Assembly (NCBI GenBank): GCA_009869945.1
Contig: WIXG01000240.1
Coordinates: 58,967-122,966 of the forward strand
DNA length: 64,000 nucleotides
Source of the DNA: Mesaphorura yosii
Lineage: Eukaryota; Arthropoda; Collembola; Poduromorpha; Tullbergiidae
Reading direction: 5' to 3'
Part shown: positions 1 through 14,136 of the stretch, in pieces
Layout of the letters: each line of letters starts with the position of its first letter
Numbering within the stretch: the first letter of the stretch is position 1
Made by a program: the position numbers and the translations under genes
Notes under the pieces: generated by a model
Database searches by the model: none
What the model saw: only the letters and a program-made list of their open reading frames with translations
What the model was told of the DNA's origin: nothing

Positions 1-1818
1 CAATTTTGCTACTTGATTATGCGTGAACACATCGAAAATTCATTGAATCTCCAAATATTCACGTATCGACTTTGTCGCCCTTCGTACGAGCAGGCCAATT
101 TCGCAGGTAGAGAAAGTGGAGTCGAGGCATCCTTCCATGTAATAGGAAATATTGCATAGTCGTCTAATGAAATACCTCTTTCAGCTTTCAATTAACTTAA
201 AATTACAATAGCAGCAAAATTGGTTTCAGATTCACTCGAATTGTCGTGCTCGGGCAGTTGAGGCTCGATTCCCATGCGTGCAATGATGAGGACGCTTGAT
301 ACGCTTTCTCTTCTGGAGCCCACATTGAATTGCGTGGCATGGCACATGTCTCAGAATCACATCTCGCACTTATTAACATGGTGATGGCGTATTTAGAGGA
401 GCGCGTCGTCGAGCCGAGGCACCAGTGATGCTTCGAAGCTCATTGAGGAAGGTTTCCTGACTTTCACTTTCGTCATCTAGAGGACTTTTGCTCTCTTCTT
501 CTTGACTCTTCTCGAGAACCTGTGCTCAGGCACGCCACAGTGTAGTGATTCACCGAGCAGGAATTTCTTGATTTGCTTTTAATGAAAATATTATTCGATA
601 CTCGTACTAAATTCAGGAACAGGAAACCAGTATAGCAGCACATAGAGCACTAATTTTGAGTAATAAGTTGTATCGTTGCAAGCTTCACATGTTTCCATCG
701 ACGCTTACTGGAGCGATAGGAGTGTAGTGCGTGTGGTCGAGTTTTGGGGTCTTAGGAATGTCTTATTCCGTTTTGAGAGCGTGTTTTGATTACGTGAAAT
801 ATAAGTTTTCATTACTTCCCAACTTTTTCTTTCCATCCCGTCTCGTGCTCAGTGTTCTCTTCGTCTGTATTGAGTTCCTCCTTAAATAATCTTCCACATT
901 AATAATATATTCTCATTTCTCTTCCAACTCGCCACCACGACCAAAGGCCACGAGGTTATTAGGAATCGGTCCTGAGAAAATCATTCTTCTCGATTGCCGA
1001 ACCAAAGTTCTCGCTCGATCGCAACTGACTTCGGACCTCATTCAGGTACGTGTATTTCAGTCTCAGAGTTCAATAGATTTATTGCTAAATCTTTGCAACA
1101 GCGCGCGCTGCACTTTCCTGTGCGGATAATATCAATTTGTACCTTTTACAATTGCTCTTTCTCATTTCGTTAATACACTTTCCATGCATCGGCTGCAACT
1201 GCCTGGTTGTTGGCTTTGCTCCGGTTCGTGCTGGCAGTCGGCATGCGGTCTCACTATGCTTCTCGGGATATTACAATTACGCGTGCAATGTGTCGTTTTA
1301 TTTTCCTGAGTAGAATGATATCAAAGTTTTTGCTATTTTTCTGACCAAAACTTTCTCCTTTCTCGTGCTTATCTGCCTGTCTTGCACGCTCCGTGTCTGT
1401 CTCTCTCCTCTCCAGTGCACGAAATCCTTCTTGCAAAACTTGCTTGAAATAATTTCTTTCGTTGTCTCGTACTTGCTATTCTCCAGTCTCTGTGGCTTGC
1501 AAGGCTGCAAAGCAAACAGGAAGACGAGCGTGATATTTATCATATCTCGCGAATTTGCTTCGAGCCTGTCCGCCCTGGCTTGTTGTCTCGTCATAACCAA
1601 AGAATTCTCATGGTCACTCACGCCAGACTTGATCTTGGTGTCTGCGCAATAATTGGATTTTGCTCTTGCAAGTCGTTAGCATTTCAATACGTTTCAAAGT
1701 GTTCGGCGCGTTTCGTCTCACCATTGCCAAACGTTAAATGGTAAAACCGAATGATGACTTTGCAGTGGCGTGCTGGTGGCGGACGAAATCATGATCGGCT
1801 AACTCTCGAGTTCCGCAG
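1..1818. other. Region upstream of the first recognisable PLC-epsilon exon
   Basis: No exon here could be tied to a protein family. The PLC-epsilon reading frame is open when it enters at about 1819, so upstream coding exons must exist, either in this stretch or beyond the left edge. Several short open frames occur (for example near 290-425 and 1365-1650), but none resembles a known domain or shows convincing paired splice sites. The acceptor of the first accepted exon (ttccgcag, ending at 1818) is clear. Confidence 0.5.
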
Positions 1819-4800
1819 CACGAGATGGGCTTTACTGGTTCCACCAGTTGGTAGTGCGCCGTCTTCATCAGGGGTTTCATGCGGACATTTGGGGTCTGTT
1901 GGCGGACTCCGTGAAGCAGGAAGAGCTTTATGGGCACTACTTCGTGAAATGGACACAACTTTCCTTGATGACTTTACTGTTCCCAAGAAGAATGCGCCAA
2001 CCGAGTCTGGTAGGTGGACGGGCGAGTTCCGCTCCGCTTGTTTTGTCGTGGAAGGACGCTGATGGCTGACCTAAAAGGCTAAACAGGTTGCGGGGCAATA
2101 AATTTAACGTATAAAAACTTTATAGCAGGCACCAAGAAAACATGGCAAATGAAATCAAATGTCAGTCCCGAGTTGGAACAGCTGGAGAAAATCCTGCACT
2201 TCCCCGAGGAAGTCGCTGCCGCCTTGGCGGAGACCGAAAGCCAACTCTTCTGTCAGGTAAGAGCTTATCACTGGAGGAAAATCCTCATTTTGTCACAGCG
2301 GCTGCCTGACATCGTGTACCCTGTCATTTCTGTCCAATCAGGTTGCGCCGTTAGAGTACTTGAGGCACGTCACTCACGACCTGGCAAATAATGACGGCCA
2401 AAATCGAGACCCAAATGCTCAACCAGTGCTTGGCGTTCAGAGTCTCATTGATCGCTTTAACGAAGTAAGTTCCTCCGCTCACTTATGTCCTCATTTGAAA
2501 TGACAGCCCGAAATGCCTGAATCAAGCTCCTCGATTTGGTACCCGTTTTCCTAATGAGTTTTATTATTTAGCGACTTAATAATACAGTTCATTATGACGA
2601 GTGCTTATTAGCCCGTCTTGATGAGACGGAATCTTTGCATGTGTTTTGTTTTCTCTTTCCACAGATTAGTTCCTGGGTAACTCATTTACTTGTGTCTCCG
2701 CCAAGTCACGATGAAAGAAAGGCGATGCTTTCATGTCTCCTTCGTGTTGCCAAAACCGCATGGAATGTCGGGGCTTTCGGAACTTCAGTCGAAGTCATCG
2801 CCGGGCTCAAGTAAGTTTCCCTTTTAATTTCCAACTTTTAACCAACATATATGGAACGTTCTTTTCCTCGTCCGCTCTGCTTTCTCGTCTTGTAATCCTT
2901 TGTGCTTGGCTGATATGCCAAAACCGCATAGAACTTCATCCTTTCATGCAAGACAGAAACAAGAGTTTAGACTTAATGCATCATCCCGGGACTCAGCTCA
3001 GCGATTTCTTTGTGTTCTTATTTATTCAAATAGTCTCTGTGTTCAAAATAGCACTGCCAGATGCAATCAGCTCTCTTGGAGCAAGTCAAAAGTTCTGTGT
3101 CCTTTGTAGTAGTAAATCCAATCTCTTTATGGTGGAGCCTGCTGGTTGTTTCTCAGCTCTTTAATAGAATCATCAGATTTGAATTTTCAAAATAATGAGA
3201 CATGTGGTCACATTAACTTTAAGGCGCTGCATATTGTTACTTCTTCGTAATCGTAGATTGTTACAATCCCAGCGTTGATTGAATGTATGCATTGGCATTT
3301 ATTAAATATGATCGGCACGTATTTTTTAAGTCAAAAAATGTGTTAAGAATTTTTGTAGTTTATAGTTCTAGAAGCTCCGGCAATATGAGTACATTAGACG
3401 GGCAAGGTGCTTTGACTTCTTATTGAATATGACATAACGTTTTACTCCCTCATAGCCAGATAGTTTATAGTGTGAGATCTGTACAGCATAGTTTGTGGAG
3501 ATAAACTAAGATGAAATGTAGGTCGTTATTCGCTGACATTTCGCTAAGATTTTAAAGATATTAAACGAGCGAAATGTGTGTTATCCATTAAGCCATCTGT
3601 CCAAACTCTGCAGCGTAGTTTTCGTGTTTCTCTCGCGCACCCACTTAATAACAGGAAGAAATTTGAAAAGAAACAGTTTGCGAAGAAGATGATGAAACTT
3701 GCCTCAAGTGATTCCCGTCACCGTGAAATGCTAAACTTTTCCCGCTTCGAAGCTGTGAAGATGAAGTGCAAATTGTCAAGAAAGAAGACGAAGTTTGTGT
3801 TTTGACAGGCGATTGAACAGAATAGTAGAGGCAGGGGTTTCTTTCGGCCTCCAGCCGTTAAAGCATGTTGTAGGCCGACGGAAACTACTTGCCTCTACGA
3901 CTCTGGACCTCAACCCTTTCTGTTTCCATTCTTGTCTTGTTTTCTCTCCACTCGACATCATCTGGCGTCCCACGTCGTAAATTCAAGCCTCAGCTCTTTA
4001 TGGACGACCGGGCACTAAAACCGTCATCTGCGAAATTATTCCAAGTGCGCGACGCCGTCCTCTCGTCATGATTATTTACATTTATTCAAGTATTTAATTG
4101 AAGGAGCACAGGACACACTCGTAAAAGTTTATTTGAGAAATTGATATCGACATCAAAATCAGGAAATCATGCCTCAGTGAACGGCACATCATTAAATATT
4201 TTATTATGTGACGTATAATAAACATAAAAATGGGATTTGCAGAAGGTGCCCAGTCCCTGCTTCCGGCTGACTGAGAGCGAAATTGATTTCAGTCAAATTT
4301 TTTACGACTACCTTTGCTAATAAAATGTTGACATGCCTCCCGCTCATTATTTATATTGCATGCAGGTCTTCCAAACTGAAGCCGTTCTGGCTGTCACTGC
4401 ACGAGAAAGAGGATGTCGTGCCGACGCTTGACATATTGACGAAGGCGCTGCTCGGCGAGAAGATTGGCATCGGCGGACTCGACACGGAGAAGAATGACTT
4501 GCACTGGAGTGCTCCCGAGTATGACGTCGCGCTGCAGAGGGCTTTAAAGATTCCTACCTGTCCGGTCGTGCCATTCTTCGGAGCGTACCTCAAAGAACTG
4601 AGAACGATTCTTGGCAGCCCCTCTTTGGTTGTCCTTTCGTCGAGCACAGAACAATCTCAGCTTCAAGTAAGTTACAATTTCTCTACACTTCAAACAAACT
4701 CCATTAACTTTACTTTAAAGTTTGCGTTGAGAGTCGATTCTTTCGTTGCCGTCAAAACGAAACGAGTTCTAAAGTACAAGAGGCTGAAGTGCGATCAGAG

Positions 4801-7800
4801 ATTTTTAGTGTGTATCGTCATATTTGCGAAGTTCTCTCAGGTCCCTACATCAAATAACGTATCAGGATTCTGAGTCATGGAAGCTCGCACTGGCATACGA
4901 CAGGAAATGATCAAGTTCTTTACTCCTGCTCATTACTTAATTTTTCGTGCTTGGAAACCGCAGGTTCTAATGAGTCTTGACGTGGAGGATGAATTTTTTA
5001 CGAAAATTGGTCCCGGAGGACTGCTTAACATGAACAAACTCCGGAAAGTACAGATCGCGTTGGAAAAGATTTCTATGGTGCACCAACACCACTTGAAGAG
5101 GACGCAGAAAGCCGCACTATTGCATGCAGATCGACTCAGGTGAGACATTTGCCAAGCCACATCCGCATTCTGTGCATGTATATGTCGAGATCCCGAGTGT
5201 CTCACCCTGCCCCAGGCAGGGCTGATTCTGCACTTCCGCCTCCTCGAATGCGCTCCGAGTCAACAGAGCACCCGAAATTCTTTCTACTTGATCAACTTGC
5301 TTGAGATGATATCAAGTGTTTGATTAAATTGTCTCGAACTACAATGCGTCGTTATCTTTCGACAGTATTCATACGTCAAGCATTGAGAGAGCAGGCTTCA
5401 GTGACGAAGATGAGGCACAAGATACAAGCGACGACTTATTCAGCGGTCGGTACGAAGTAGACGAAGACCAACTGACCTCTGCGTCATCGACGACCACGTA
5501 TCAGCCTGTTCAGCCGCTGAACCACGGCCACAACGTATCTTTCATTCCATTGGATGGCTCACGCAACTCGATTGATCTCCACATTCTGCAAACACTACAT
5601 CACGGCAGCACAGCTCTTCACATTGACAGTGATGGTCGGTCTGCCTTTGTCTGGATTCGCTTGGAAAGGTCTTCCGGAACGATAACATGGAGCAAGCCTG
5701 CATGGAGCAGCCTCCGCTTTTCACATGCACAGCCCGACTTTGCACTAAACATGGACCCGGAGACCGTTCCTGTTCTGCCAGGCCTCGTCGCGAAATACTC
5801 TGGCATCTATCAAACGAGCGGAAGTGGCGCCGGGTCAAGCGGGCCGACGGGCGTGGGCGGACTTGTTGATGTAGCCGGCATCGGACTGGAGGAAGGATAC
5901 ATCGACCTGAATGGTGTCAAGGAAGTGGAGCCTGGAAACAAAGACGTTGATATTTCAGTCACGATGAAGCGGTGAGTGAAACTTATCGTTGCGAAACATT
6001 TGACTGGAGTGTCATTATTGAATTCGGCAATCTGGTTTCCCTCAAACCAGTCGCAGCGCAGTCCATTCCGCCTGAAGTTTTGCAATTACCAACTTATTTT
6101 TCAAATTTCCTTACAATTTCCTCATGGAAATCACTCAAAGAGATTTCTCCATTTGTTATTTTCACCAATTTGTGTCTCAAATTATTATTCTAAAAGCGTG
6201 AGTTCAGCACGACAAGTTGTCTCGAGGGGCCCAGCCACAGATTGTTGCAAAGACTTCAGTGTGACGAGGCAGCCAATGAACTTGAGAAAATATTGATCTT
6301 GCCAAGAGGCAGGGAAATTGGCAAAACCTTCTCGAGCGCTGGAATGCTTTCACTTGAGTTTTAATTATACGTGACTCTATGACTTTTGCTGCGGCTGGCT
6401 CACAGCGCAGAGAAAAGTTGAGTGCATGGCGGAGGAGCAGAGCTGAGGAGTCCCAAAGTTGTTGTATCGTAATTAAGTTGACAAGATGATACACGGGTCT
6501 CCGATCCTCTTGAGACAATTTCATTTCGCATTGGCTGCCAATATAAATAAATTTAATGAGCCCCTTTGTTAATTCAATATAGAGAGCCTATCATCTACCC
6601 AATCTCGCATGCGCCCAATAATTCTCCGACATGAATGCTATTACAAAACATAATCTAATCACGAGTTTATGATGTTGTATCAAAGTAAATGTGCTTGTGT
6701 CAATTCTGGTTGGGGTTCAGCACAGTAAACAAGCGAAACATCACAGACGTGCACGGCATTGACGCGCAGGGCTTAGCAGTCAGTCAGCAGTGCATCACGT
6801 ATCGCGTTGTGAGTTGTACGCACCGCACCGCATGCGTCAAGAGCAAGTATTACTCTTTGTTGGAGCAAAGTTTAATAATTGAGTTATGCAGAATTTGACA
6901 TTTCAAAGTTTGGTAAAGCACACAAAGCGGCGCAACAACAGGCAGACGCAGACGCGAACGTTCAGTGTGCTTACAAAAGATAATATGCAAATATTTGATG
7001 AACGCGTGCTTTCTCTCGGTTTCTGACATTTTTGAGTGAAAGGCACACACTCATAAACTCGTTTCACGAAACTTGCACATCATCCAGCCTAATTTTCCTG
7101 CTGCCGCTGTGTCTGGACACTTTCGACTCTGCAGCTTCCGTGAACCTGAATCTGAACGCTTTTTTCAAACTTTGATGAACAAACAAAGTTTCTGCCGCTT
7201 CTGCATTGTGTTACGCTTTAAATTATTTATAATCCGCATTATTGGGTATTATGAGAGCGCCCAACGCGCTATGTGTCTAGCATTTAGCGGTGCTTAGTGC
7301 AACTGAACAGGGCTCAAATTTCTATTAGTCGACTCACTCGCTTCGTTCTCGTCCTCTCCTCAGGTTCGGAGTCGACTACTGGAATGCAAACGAAACGTGC
7401 ATATCTCTCGTGTACGGCATGGTGCTCAGTGATAATCGCAGTACTCTGTTTGTCTTTCCTCCACGCCTGGCTTCCATTTGGTTGAGTGGTAAGTGACTGG
7501 CTCGCTTTCGCGCGACAATGATGCTCACCTTATCTCTTCTGCTCTTCGGGCTTGGCGTAACATTCTCCAAACTTCCACTGCGAATTTCGGGTTCGAAGCC
7601 CAAGCCAACTTTCATTAGCGCATGGAACAGTTTGGAACATGTTTCCCTTCAGTTTATTGGCCATATTGTCTGCTGTACGCTGCCAACACGGCATGCACAG
7701 CGCTGGCCCTGACACTTGTAATATGATGAGTGTAATGATTTTCTCACACTTGTGCATCTTTCCAATTACTTGTGTATGCAGGCCTCCGAGCGGTTGTTAA

Positions 7801-10800
7801 ATCGCTGCGCAGAGTTCTGGGAAAACCAGATCGACGTCTGTTTTGGCTGAAGGAGCAGTACTTGCAACTGTACTTTGAAGATGGACGCTGCCTTGCTCCA
7901 ACCATGGCCGATGCAATTAGAGTATGCACTCCATAATGACAATTCATTTGATTATGCATGTGATTTTGTAAGGGCGTTGTTTGCAATTTCAAGCTGATTC
8001 TGAAATTATGAAATAGGTATTTGGAGGCCGACGCTGGTCGTCTGCGGCTCCGCCTGGCGCAATACCCGACACTCCGCCGTTTCGAAGAACGGCTTCTGCG
8101 AAATTCAGAAAGAAGCGTTCTCTCGCTAATATTCATATGATAAAGGTAGAATAAAAGATCATTAGTGTCTGGCATACTATTGTATGAGAATTCCAGCTAA
8201 GAACTTTGAGTGTCATCAGGACTCATTCGTACGAGGAAGTGAGCACAGTCCAGGCGAGGTTCACAGGCCTCCCAGCCCCGCGACGTCCAGATCGCGTGGC
8301 GAACCTCCGGAGGTTTCCTCAACGCCTCCGACTCCTCCGCACCCGCCACAGTCTCTGACAAGAATTCGCAGCGCGCTATCGATGATTCCCGGTCCCAGCC
8401 CCGTCGAAGGGTCGCCTTCTCCACAAGCGCGTGTTTCCACCCTAACGCACGAAACCAGGCTGTCATTCCCGAACTTTGTCTCTCTGTTTCAAGCGTTCAG
8501 GTAAGCCAGTTGTACTCTTGTCAGGTCAGGTGATTTAGAAACAAGTACTTATCGACGATGTGGGATATTAGTTTAAGATCAAGGAAGGATCTGAGGGACC
8601 TATTTGACTCGATCGCTGTCGTCCAGAAGTCAGACAGTGCTCCGGATACTTCGGTGCCAGGATCTCCAGACAGAAGTCACTCCTCGTCCACGTCAGGTAG
8701 CATGAGATATGAGTGAGAAAGTAAACCCTGATTCAGCATTTAACTTTGAGGCTTCTGACAGGAACTGTAGGACGCCAGAGTGCCAAATCCAGCAGCATTA
8801 CGACTGCGAAGCCGGAGAGCAAATTCATTTATGACGCAATTGCTTCGGCGAGCATAGTTCAGAATGGTGCCGGGGTTGAAACATCGCGAGGAAGACTTTT
8901 GACGTGTACAGCGTTCTCGACATTCCTGAAGGTTCAGCAGGGAGAGCGGAAAACGGAGCAAGAAGTCAAGGCGATAATTGAGGTATTGACGACGTACTTG
9001 CAAACTGTTGTTCAGAGTCAACTGACCAACTCTTGTTGATATTTGTCATTTGTAGAAATTTGAGCCTGATGAGTTACTCAGAGCACAGCATAGTTTCTCG
9101 TTCGAAGGGTTCGCTCGTTACATGATGTCCTCAAATAATTTGGCGTTTGTCAGCGAGCGAATTTTACCACAAGAGACAGAGCTTGACCACCCGCTCTGTC
9201 ATTACTACATCGCGGCGTCTCACAACACGTACTTGACGGGGCATCAGTTAAAGGGTGAATCATCAGTCGAATTATACAGTCAAGTGAGTTTTTCATCAAA
9301 CCTTTGCCCATTTCTCATAATTCTTTGTGCATGAATTATTCCTCTGAAAATCAGCATCGCTAATTGATAAACTCGTATCCGAAGGTTTTGCTCAGCGGCT
9401 GTCGGTGTATTGAGCTTGACTGCTGGGATGGGGACGACGGAGACCCAGTGATTTACCACGGACATACGTTCACCACAAAGATTCCGTTCCGTCAAGTTGT
9501 CGATGCAATCAACAAGAGTGCCTTTCTGGCGTCCTCTTACCCGGTGATTCTGTCCATTGAAAATCACTGCTCGCTGCAGCAGCAAACTCGAATGGCGTGG
9601 ACTTTTCAGACGGTTTTCGGAGAGAAACTTGTGTCCCGGTTTCTGTTTGATGTTGACTACACTGATGATCCATGTTTACCGTCCCCGGCGCAATTAAAAA
9701 ACCGAATTTTGATCAAGAATAAAAAGTTTCACGCGGAAATAATTCCCAATCCGCCCGTTCATCCGTCTGTTCCGAGCACGACGGCCACCAATCCGGCTCC
9801 ACGCAACCGATCCGGCAGTCGTCCGCAGTCGGCTCGAACTAACAGCATCGTGAGCAATGTGAGCGGAGGATCGATGAATGACGAATACTCGGACGACGAC
9901 GTGGAGTCCGACTATGAGGATGAGATGCAAGAAGGTATTCATCTGCATGATTCGATAAGTTAAACGGGATTCTGATAAAAACCTCACCTTTGTTATTAGA
10001 ACGGTTGATTGTGTCACGACAAGCGTCAGATCAGGCATTGCCGATTACACCCCGCACAGACTCTCTGACGAGCCAAGAGTCGTCGCTGAAAAGCTCGAAA
10101 CGCTTACCAGGCGCCAGCCAAAGCGTCACAACCTCAACTCTTGCAAATCAGGGCGTGTCGGACCCCAGCGATTTGGTCATCGAACTGGAAGATAGCGGGC
10201 CTAAAGCGAAGAAGCAGAGCAGTCAAATAGCCAGAGAGCTTTCAGATCTTGTCATTTACTTGCAAGCAATTAAATTCCGAGGGTTAACAACGCTGAGTCC
10301 AAGCAGTTCCGTTCGGACGAAAACAGTGCAAAAGAAGACCATCATGCCAGTAACGACCACCCAAAGCAGCCTGCCTCTGACTCCAACGTCGTCAGGCATC
10401 GGATCAAGCAGTACGGTTGACCATCACCCGAGAAGGGTGATTAGCAATCATCCAGTCTACCAATGCTGCTCATTAAATGAGAACGCAACTAAAAAGCTAT
10501 GCAGAAAACAGCCGCTACAGGTGCTCTCACACGCAGAGACTCAACTGATCCGTGCGTACCCAGCAGGAATGAGGATTGACTCTTCCAACTTCAACCCGTT
10601 AATATTTTGGGCATTTGGCATACAACTTGCTGCACTAAACTACCAGACAGAGGACCCAGCGCTTCACCTAAACACGGCAATGTTTGAGCAGAATGGTCGC
10701 TGCGGGTACGCCCTGAAGCCGCCGGTGATGTGGGACAGAAACCATGTTATGTACAGACGATTCAACCCGCTGGAAAAGGAATTTGATGGCTTGCACTCCG

Positions 10801-12635
10801 TCAACCTTCACCTGACCATAATATCGGGCCAGTTCCTCTCACCAATGAATTACTTGGCAAGCCCTCAGGTCGAAGTGGAGATCGCAGGAATTCCAATCGA
10901 TTGTACAAAGCAGAAAACCAGAATGCTCCCACGAAACGCACTGAATCCAATCTGGAACGAATGTCTCAGCTTCACCATACAGTTCAGAGAGCTAGCATTT
11001 ATTCGCTTCACCGTGATAGACTGCGGCAGCAGCGGGAGCGGAAGCGGGCATATTTTGGCGCAGCGAGTAATTCCTCTGAAAGGACTTCGTCAGGGCTACA
11101 GACACCTACGACTTCGGAGTCCGTACAGTGCTCCCCTCCCAGTCACAACGCTCTTCATACACTCTAGACTCGAAGAGGAGGGCGAAGAAGTCAGTGTACA
11201 AAATGGGCATAAGCTGATTTCCAGGGATGACTCACTCCGTGACGCCGTACCAATTATGGAGGGTAAGATCAACCATAATTGAGGAAGTATTAGGCAGCAC
11301 CTCATTTAAATTCTATGATCTTTAGGCTCACCGTTGACGATGATATCCATGAAACCAGCCGTCGCACTGAAGAGACGAATGTTTTTCTTGGTGGTTCACG
11401 GAGTGGTGGCTGATGAACCGTATACAATTCTAAAGGTGACACAGGACACGACCGCGGCTGAGGTCATCAACAATGCTTTGCAAAAGAGCGGTCGGTCGGC
11501 TGAATCGTCGAGAGAGTATGTACTCATTGAAGAGGTGGCCAGAGGCTGGGATGCGAAGGAGAAGGACTTGCCACCAACTCAGCGCGTTCTTGATGCTTAC
11601 GAGAAGCCTCTGCAAGCACAGTCCAACTGGAAAGGAGAAGGCAAATTTATTTTGAAAAGGACAGGGAATGACCCAAGCAGCCGCGCTTGGCTGTCTTCCA
11701 TATCGGCAAGGGGCAATCGACTCGGAGGTGACGGACGAGATAAATCCCGAGACACTGATGATCTCCGTCACTGGGGCGAAGATGACAACTTTCTAGTTTG
11801 CGTGCATAACGTCTCACCAGAAATTCCATACGCCATTCTCAAGGTAAAAGCGACTCTTAGAAACGAATGGGCATCTGATCACAAAGTCAAGCATTTGCTA
11901 TTGTGATTTTAGGTCCCTGTGAAAAGCACATCTCAAGATATAATAGCGCAAGCTTTTGTGAAGGCGCGTCGTCTTGAGGATCCTGGAAAATTCGTGCTGG
12001 TGGAGGAGCTTGAACCCTTGATTGCGTCTTCATCCACTCCTGCGCCTGAATCAGCCGGATCGTTCCGGAAGAAGCCAAGTCAGAGATCAACTCACCGAGT
12101 TTTGGATGATGAGGAAAATGTGTACGAAGTGCAACTCAAATGGAGCAATCTTGGAAGGTAAATCGCGAGATTTTCTATGGGTCATGGTCACAAGTAACAA
12201 TAGCATTCATTTCATTTCAGATTCGTTCTCCGTGAACGGAAAGCCGTGCACTCGCTTTGTAGCTCATCAGCAAGTGGAAGTGGCACAAGTTCGCATGCCA
12301 CAACTTCAGCTGGTTCGTCCGACAAACCCAAACAGAGCAAAGGAATTCGAGCTGCCACGCTGGCACGGCTAACAAAATTGAAGCTACATCATAAAAGTGG
12401 GCCCAACACCAAGCACAGAGAAAAGGCTCGACAATATCTGACCGAGAGACACGCCCTCAGTCTGCACGACTCGTCGTCAGCAGACGCCCGGCCAAGAAAA
12501 CCGAAGCCAAAACGCGAAGCCCATTCGGAGGGAGAAACACTCACCGACGATGAACAACCAGACTCAGATTTCAAGTCCACCGTGGCTCGCTTGAAGAGGG
12601 TTTCTCTAAGAAAATTTCGCGCATGGAAATCGTAA
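1819..12635 (+). CDS. PLCE1: Phospholipase C epsilon (5' incomplete)
   Basis: Ras-regulated phosphoinositide phospholipase C, cleaving PIP2 to IP3 and diacylglycerol at membranes. About 1,970 residues are visible. Domains in order (residues counted from the first visible exon): RasGEF/CDC25 about 80-350, PH about 440-650, EF-hand region about 650-930, catalytic X box from about 945 (SHNTYLTG with the catalytic His, then CIELDCWDG and HGHT), an acidic X-Y linker, Y box about 1235-1395, C2 about 1424-1550, RA1 about 1592-1690, RA2 about 1732-1840. This order is specific to PLC-epsilon. After RA2 comes an unusual basic tail of about 130 residues ending at TAA 12633-12635. Exons: 1819-2013, 2129-2256, 2342-2464, 2665-2810, 4366-4666, 4964-5139, 5366-5971, 7364-7488, 7782-7921, 8017-8145, 8220-8500, 8572-8696, 8762-8982, 9056-9283, 9385-9934, 10000-11262, 11326-11843, 11913-12157, 12221-12635. 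The start codon is not seen. Introns 2811-4365 and 5972-7363 are long and hold nothing I recognise. Catalytic residues look intact. Confidence 0.93.
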
Positions 12636-13079
12636 ACCAATTACAAGTTACGAGAAACTCAAACCGAGAGAAATCGATAATTTTTGGGTGTTTAAAGTTA
12701 AAGCCATTGTACTACGAACAAATGAGATTTTCATTTCTATTGTCATTATTTGGGCTTGATCCTGTAGAATTATTCGTAGTCGAGGTTAGACGTTAGAGTG
12801 GAGTATATGGTCACGGTGCATCACGTTGTAAAGTGAACAATTTTCTAAGAATTTCGTTAACCCTTTCTGTCCATCTGTATTGATGAGGTGGTGATTCGAA
12901 CTTACTCAAATCAGCTCTCATGAAATCTTTAGTGGTGCTCTTGTAACACTTTATGAACGTTGTACTCCTTCATCGCCAAAAGATACGACTACTTTCGAGA
13001 TGTTGACGCTTTGTTGAATATTAATTGTTGATGATAAGAAATATTTTACTAATGCGGATAAGGACGAGCAACTTGTAAT

Positions 13080-13085
13080 AATAAA
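13080..13085 (+). terminator. Candidate poly(A) signal, PLC-epsilon
   Basis: AATAAA, 445 bases after the stop codon. A second AATAAA at 14131-14136 is an alternative, giving a 1.5-kb 3' UTR. The choice cannot be made from sequence alone. Confidence 0.35.
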
Positions 13086-14130
13086 CAGATGGCACAACAA
13101 GAAAAAACATTTTGACGCAACTAAGCTTTATATTACATAACTCTGTTGAAATGATAACGATATATTTGCAAAATGTTTCATGCGTTTATATTGTAAACTA
13201 ACGGCTAAGGTCTTTTCACGATTCATCTGAGCTGGTTCTGTAAGATGATTCTGAAGTTGTCTCGATCTGTGATACAATACTTACTAAACTAGGCGACGCG
13301 ATGCATGGAACACATTTCTATTAAGTAACGAAGAAGTATTTATAAACTCACTCCTAAAAACTACGAACGTTATCAAACCTTTGTACTCAACATGAAACGA
13401 ATTTACCAGTTCACTACGCTAACATTTTGTTAAGGCATACGTGTTAAGGGCTAAACGTAGTTTCTCTGTCGCATGTCAACGTTTGTATTCAGAGCGAAAG
13501 TGTTTTCTCTTTATTGTCTCCTTCGCATGGCCTGCATATCAACCCTTCGTCGAATCAACTGACACCTTCCATTTTCCTTTTCATGACGGAGTCTTTCCTA
13601 GCAATCGCTTCATTTCCCGTGACATGTCCTTCTGTCCTGTACATTCGTTGCCCTTGATATATCCTGAAATGATTCTTGAAGCTTTCTAGTGTCTGCAGTC
13701 TGCATGCTCTGTTAATTTTAATCAGACGTAGGTCCCTTTGTTTACATGTTTCTAGTAATTGTGGTACTAGTAGATTAGTAAGCTATTGGCGAAGGTAGAG
13801 TGTAAATTGTAGTTACTCGACTACTCTATACAAACCAGGCTGGTCAGAGACCATAACACTTTTAGCTCTTAAATTGTACGTTACTGTAACGCGCGTAGGA
13901 GTAGATTGACTAGTCGTTATGTTTTAAAAGTAATTTTGTGGCCGCATGGCGCATCTTGATTGTGTTAAATTGTGATACGGTAACATTTGTCTAAGACTCC
14001 ATGTATTAGTTAACCTATCTGCTGCACCATCATCAGTCGCTTTCAGAACGCACCTTTGACTCTTTTTGATTTATGGGTTTTCTGTCTTTTCGCCAAGTTG
14101 GGTTGCTTTCTTTGCCTCATTGAACTGTAC

Positions 14131-14136
14131 AATAAA
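14131..14136 (+). terminator. Alternative candidate poly(A) signal, PLC-epsilon
   Basis: AATAAA about 1.5 kb after the PLC-epsilon stop. It would fit a long 3' UTR. It may equally be a chance match in AT-rich DNA. Confidence 0.25.

Noticed and set aside
285-430. Short frames with exon-like look (for example ...LDTLSLLEPTLN... and ...LALINMVMAYLEERVVE...) upstream of PLC-epsilon
   Set aside because: Two different frames, each under 45 codons, no matching splice pair and no family resemblance. They could be real N-terminal exons but cannot be supported.
1298-1652. Open frames of 95-107 codons on both strands
   Set aside because: Overlapping, low-complexity, no domain or splice support; chance open frames.
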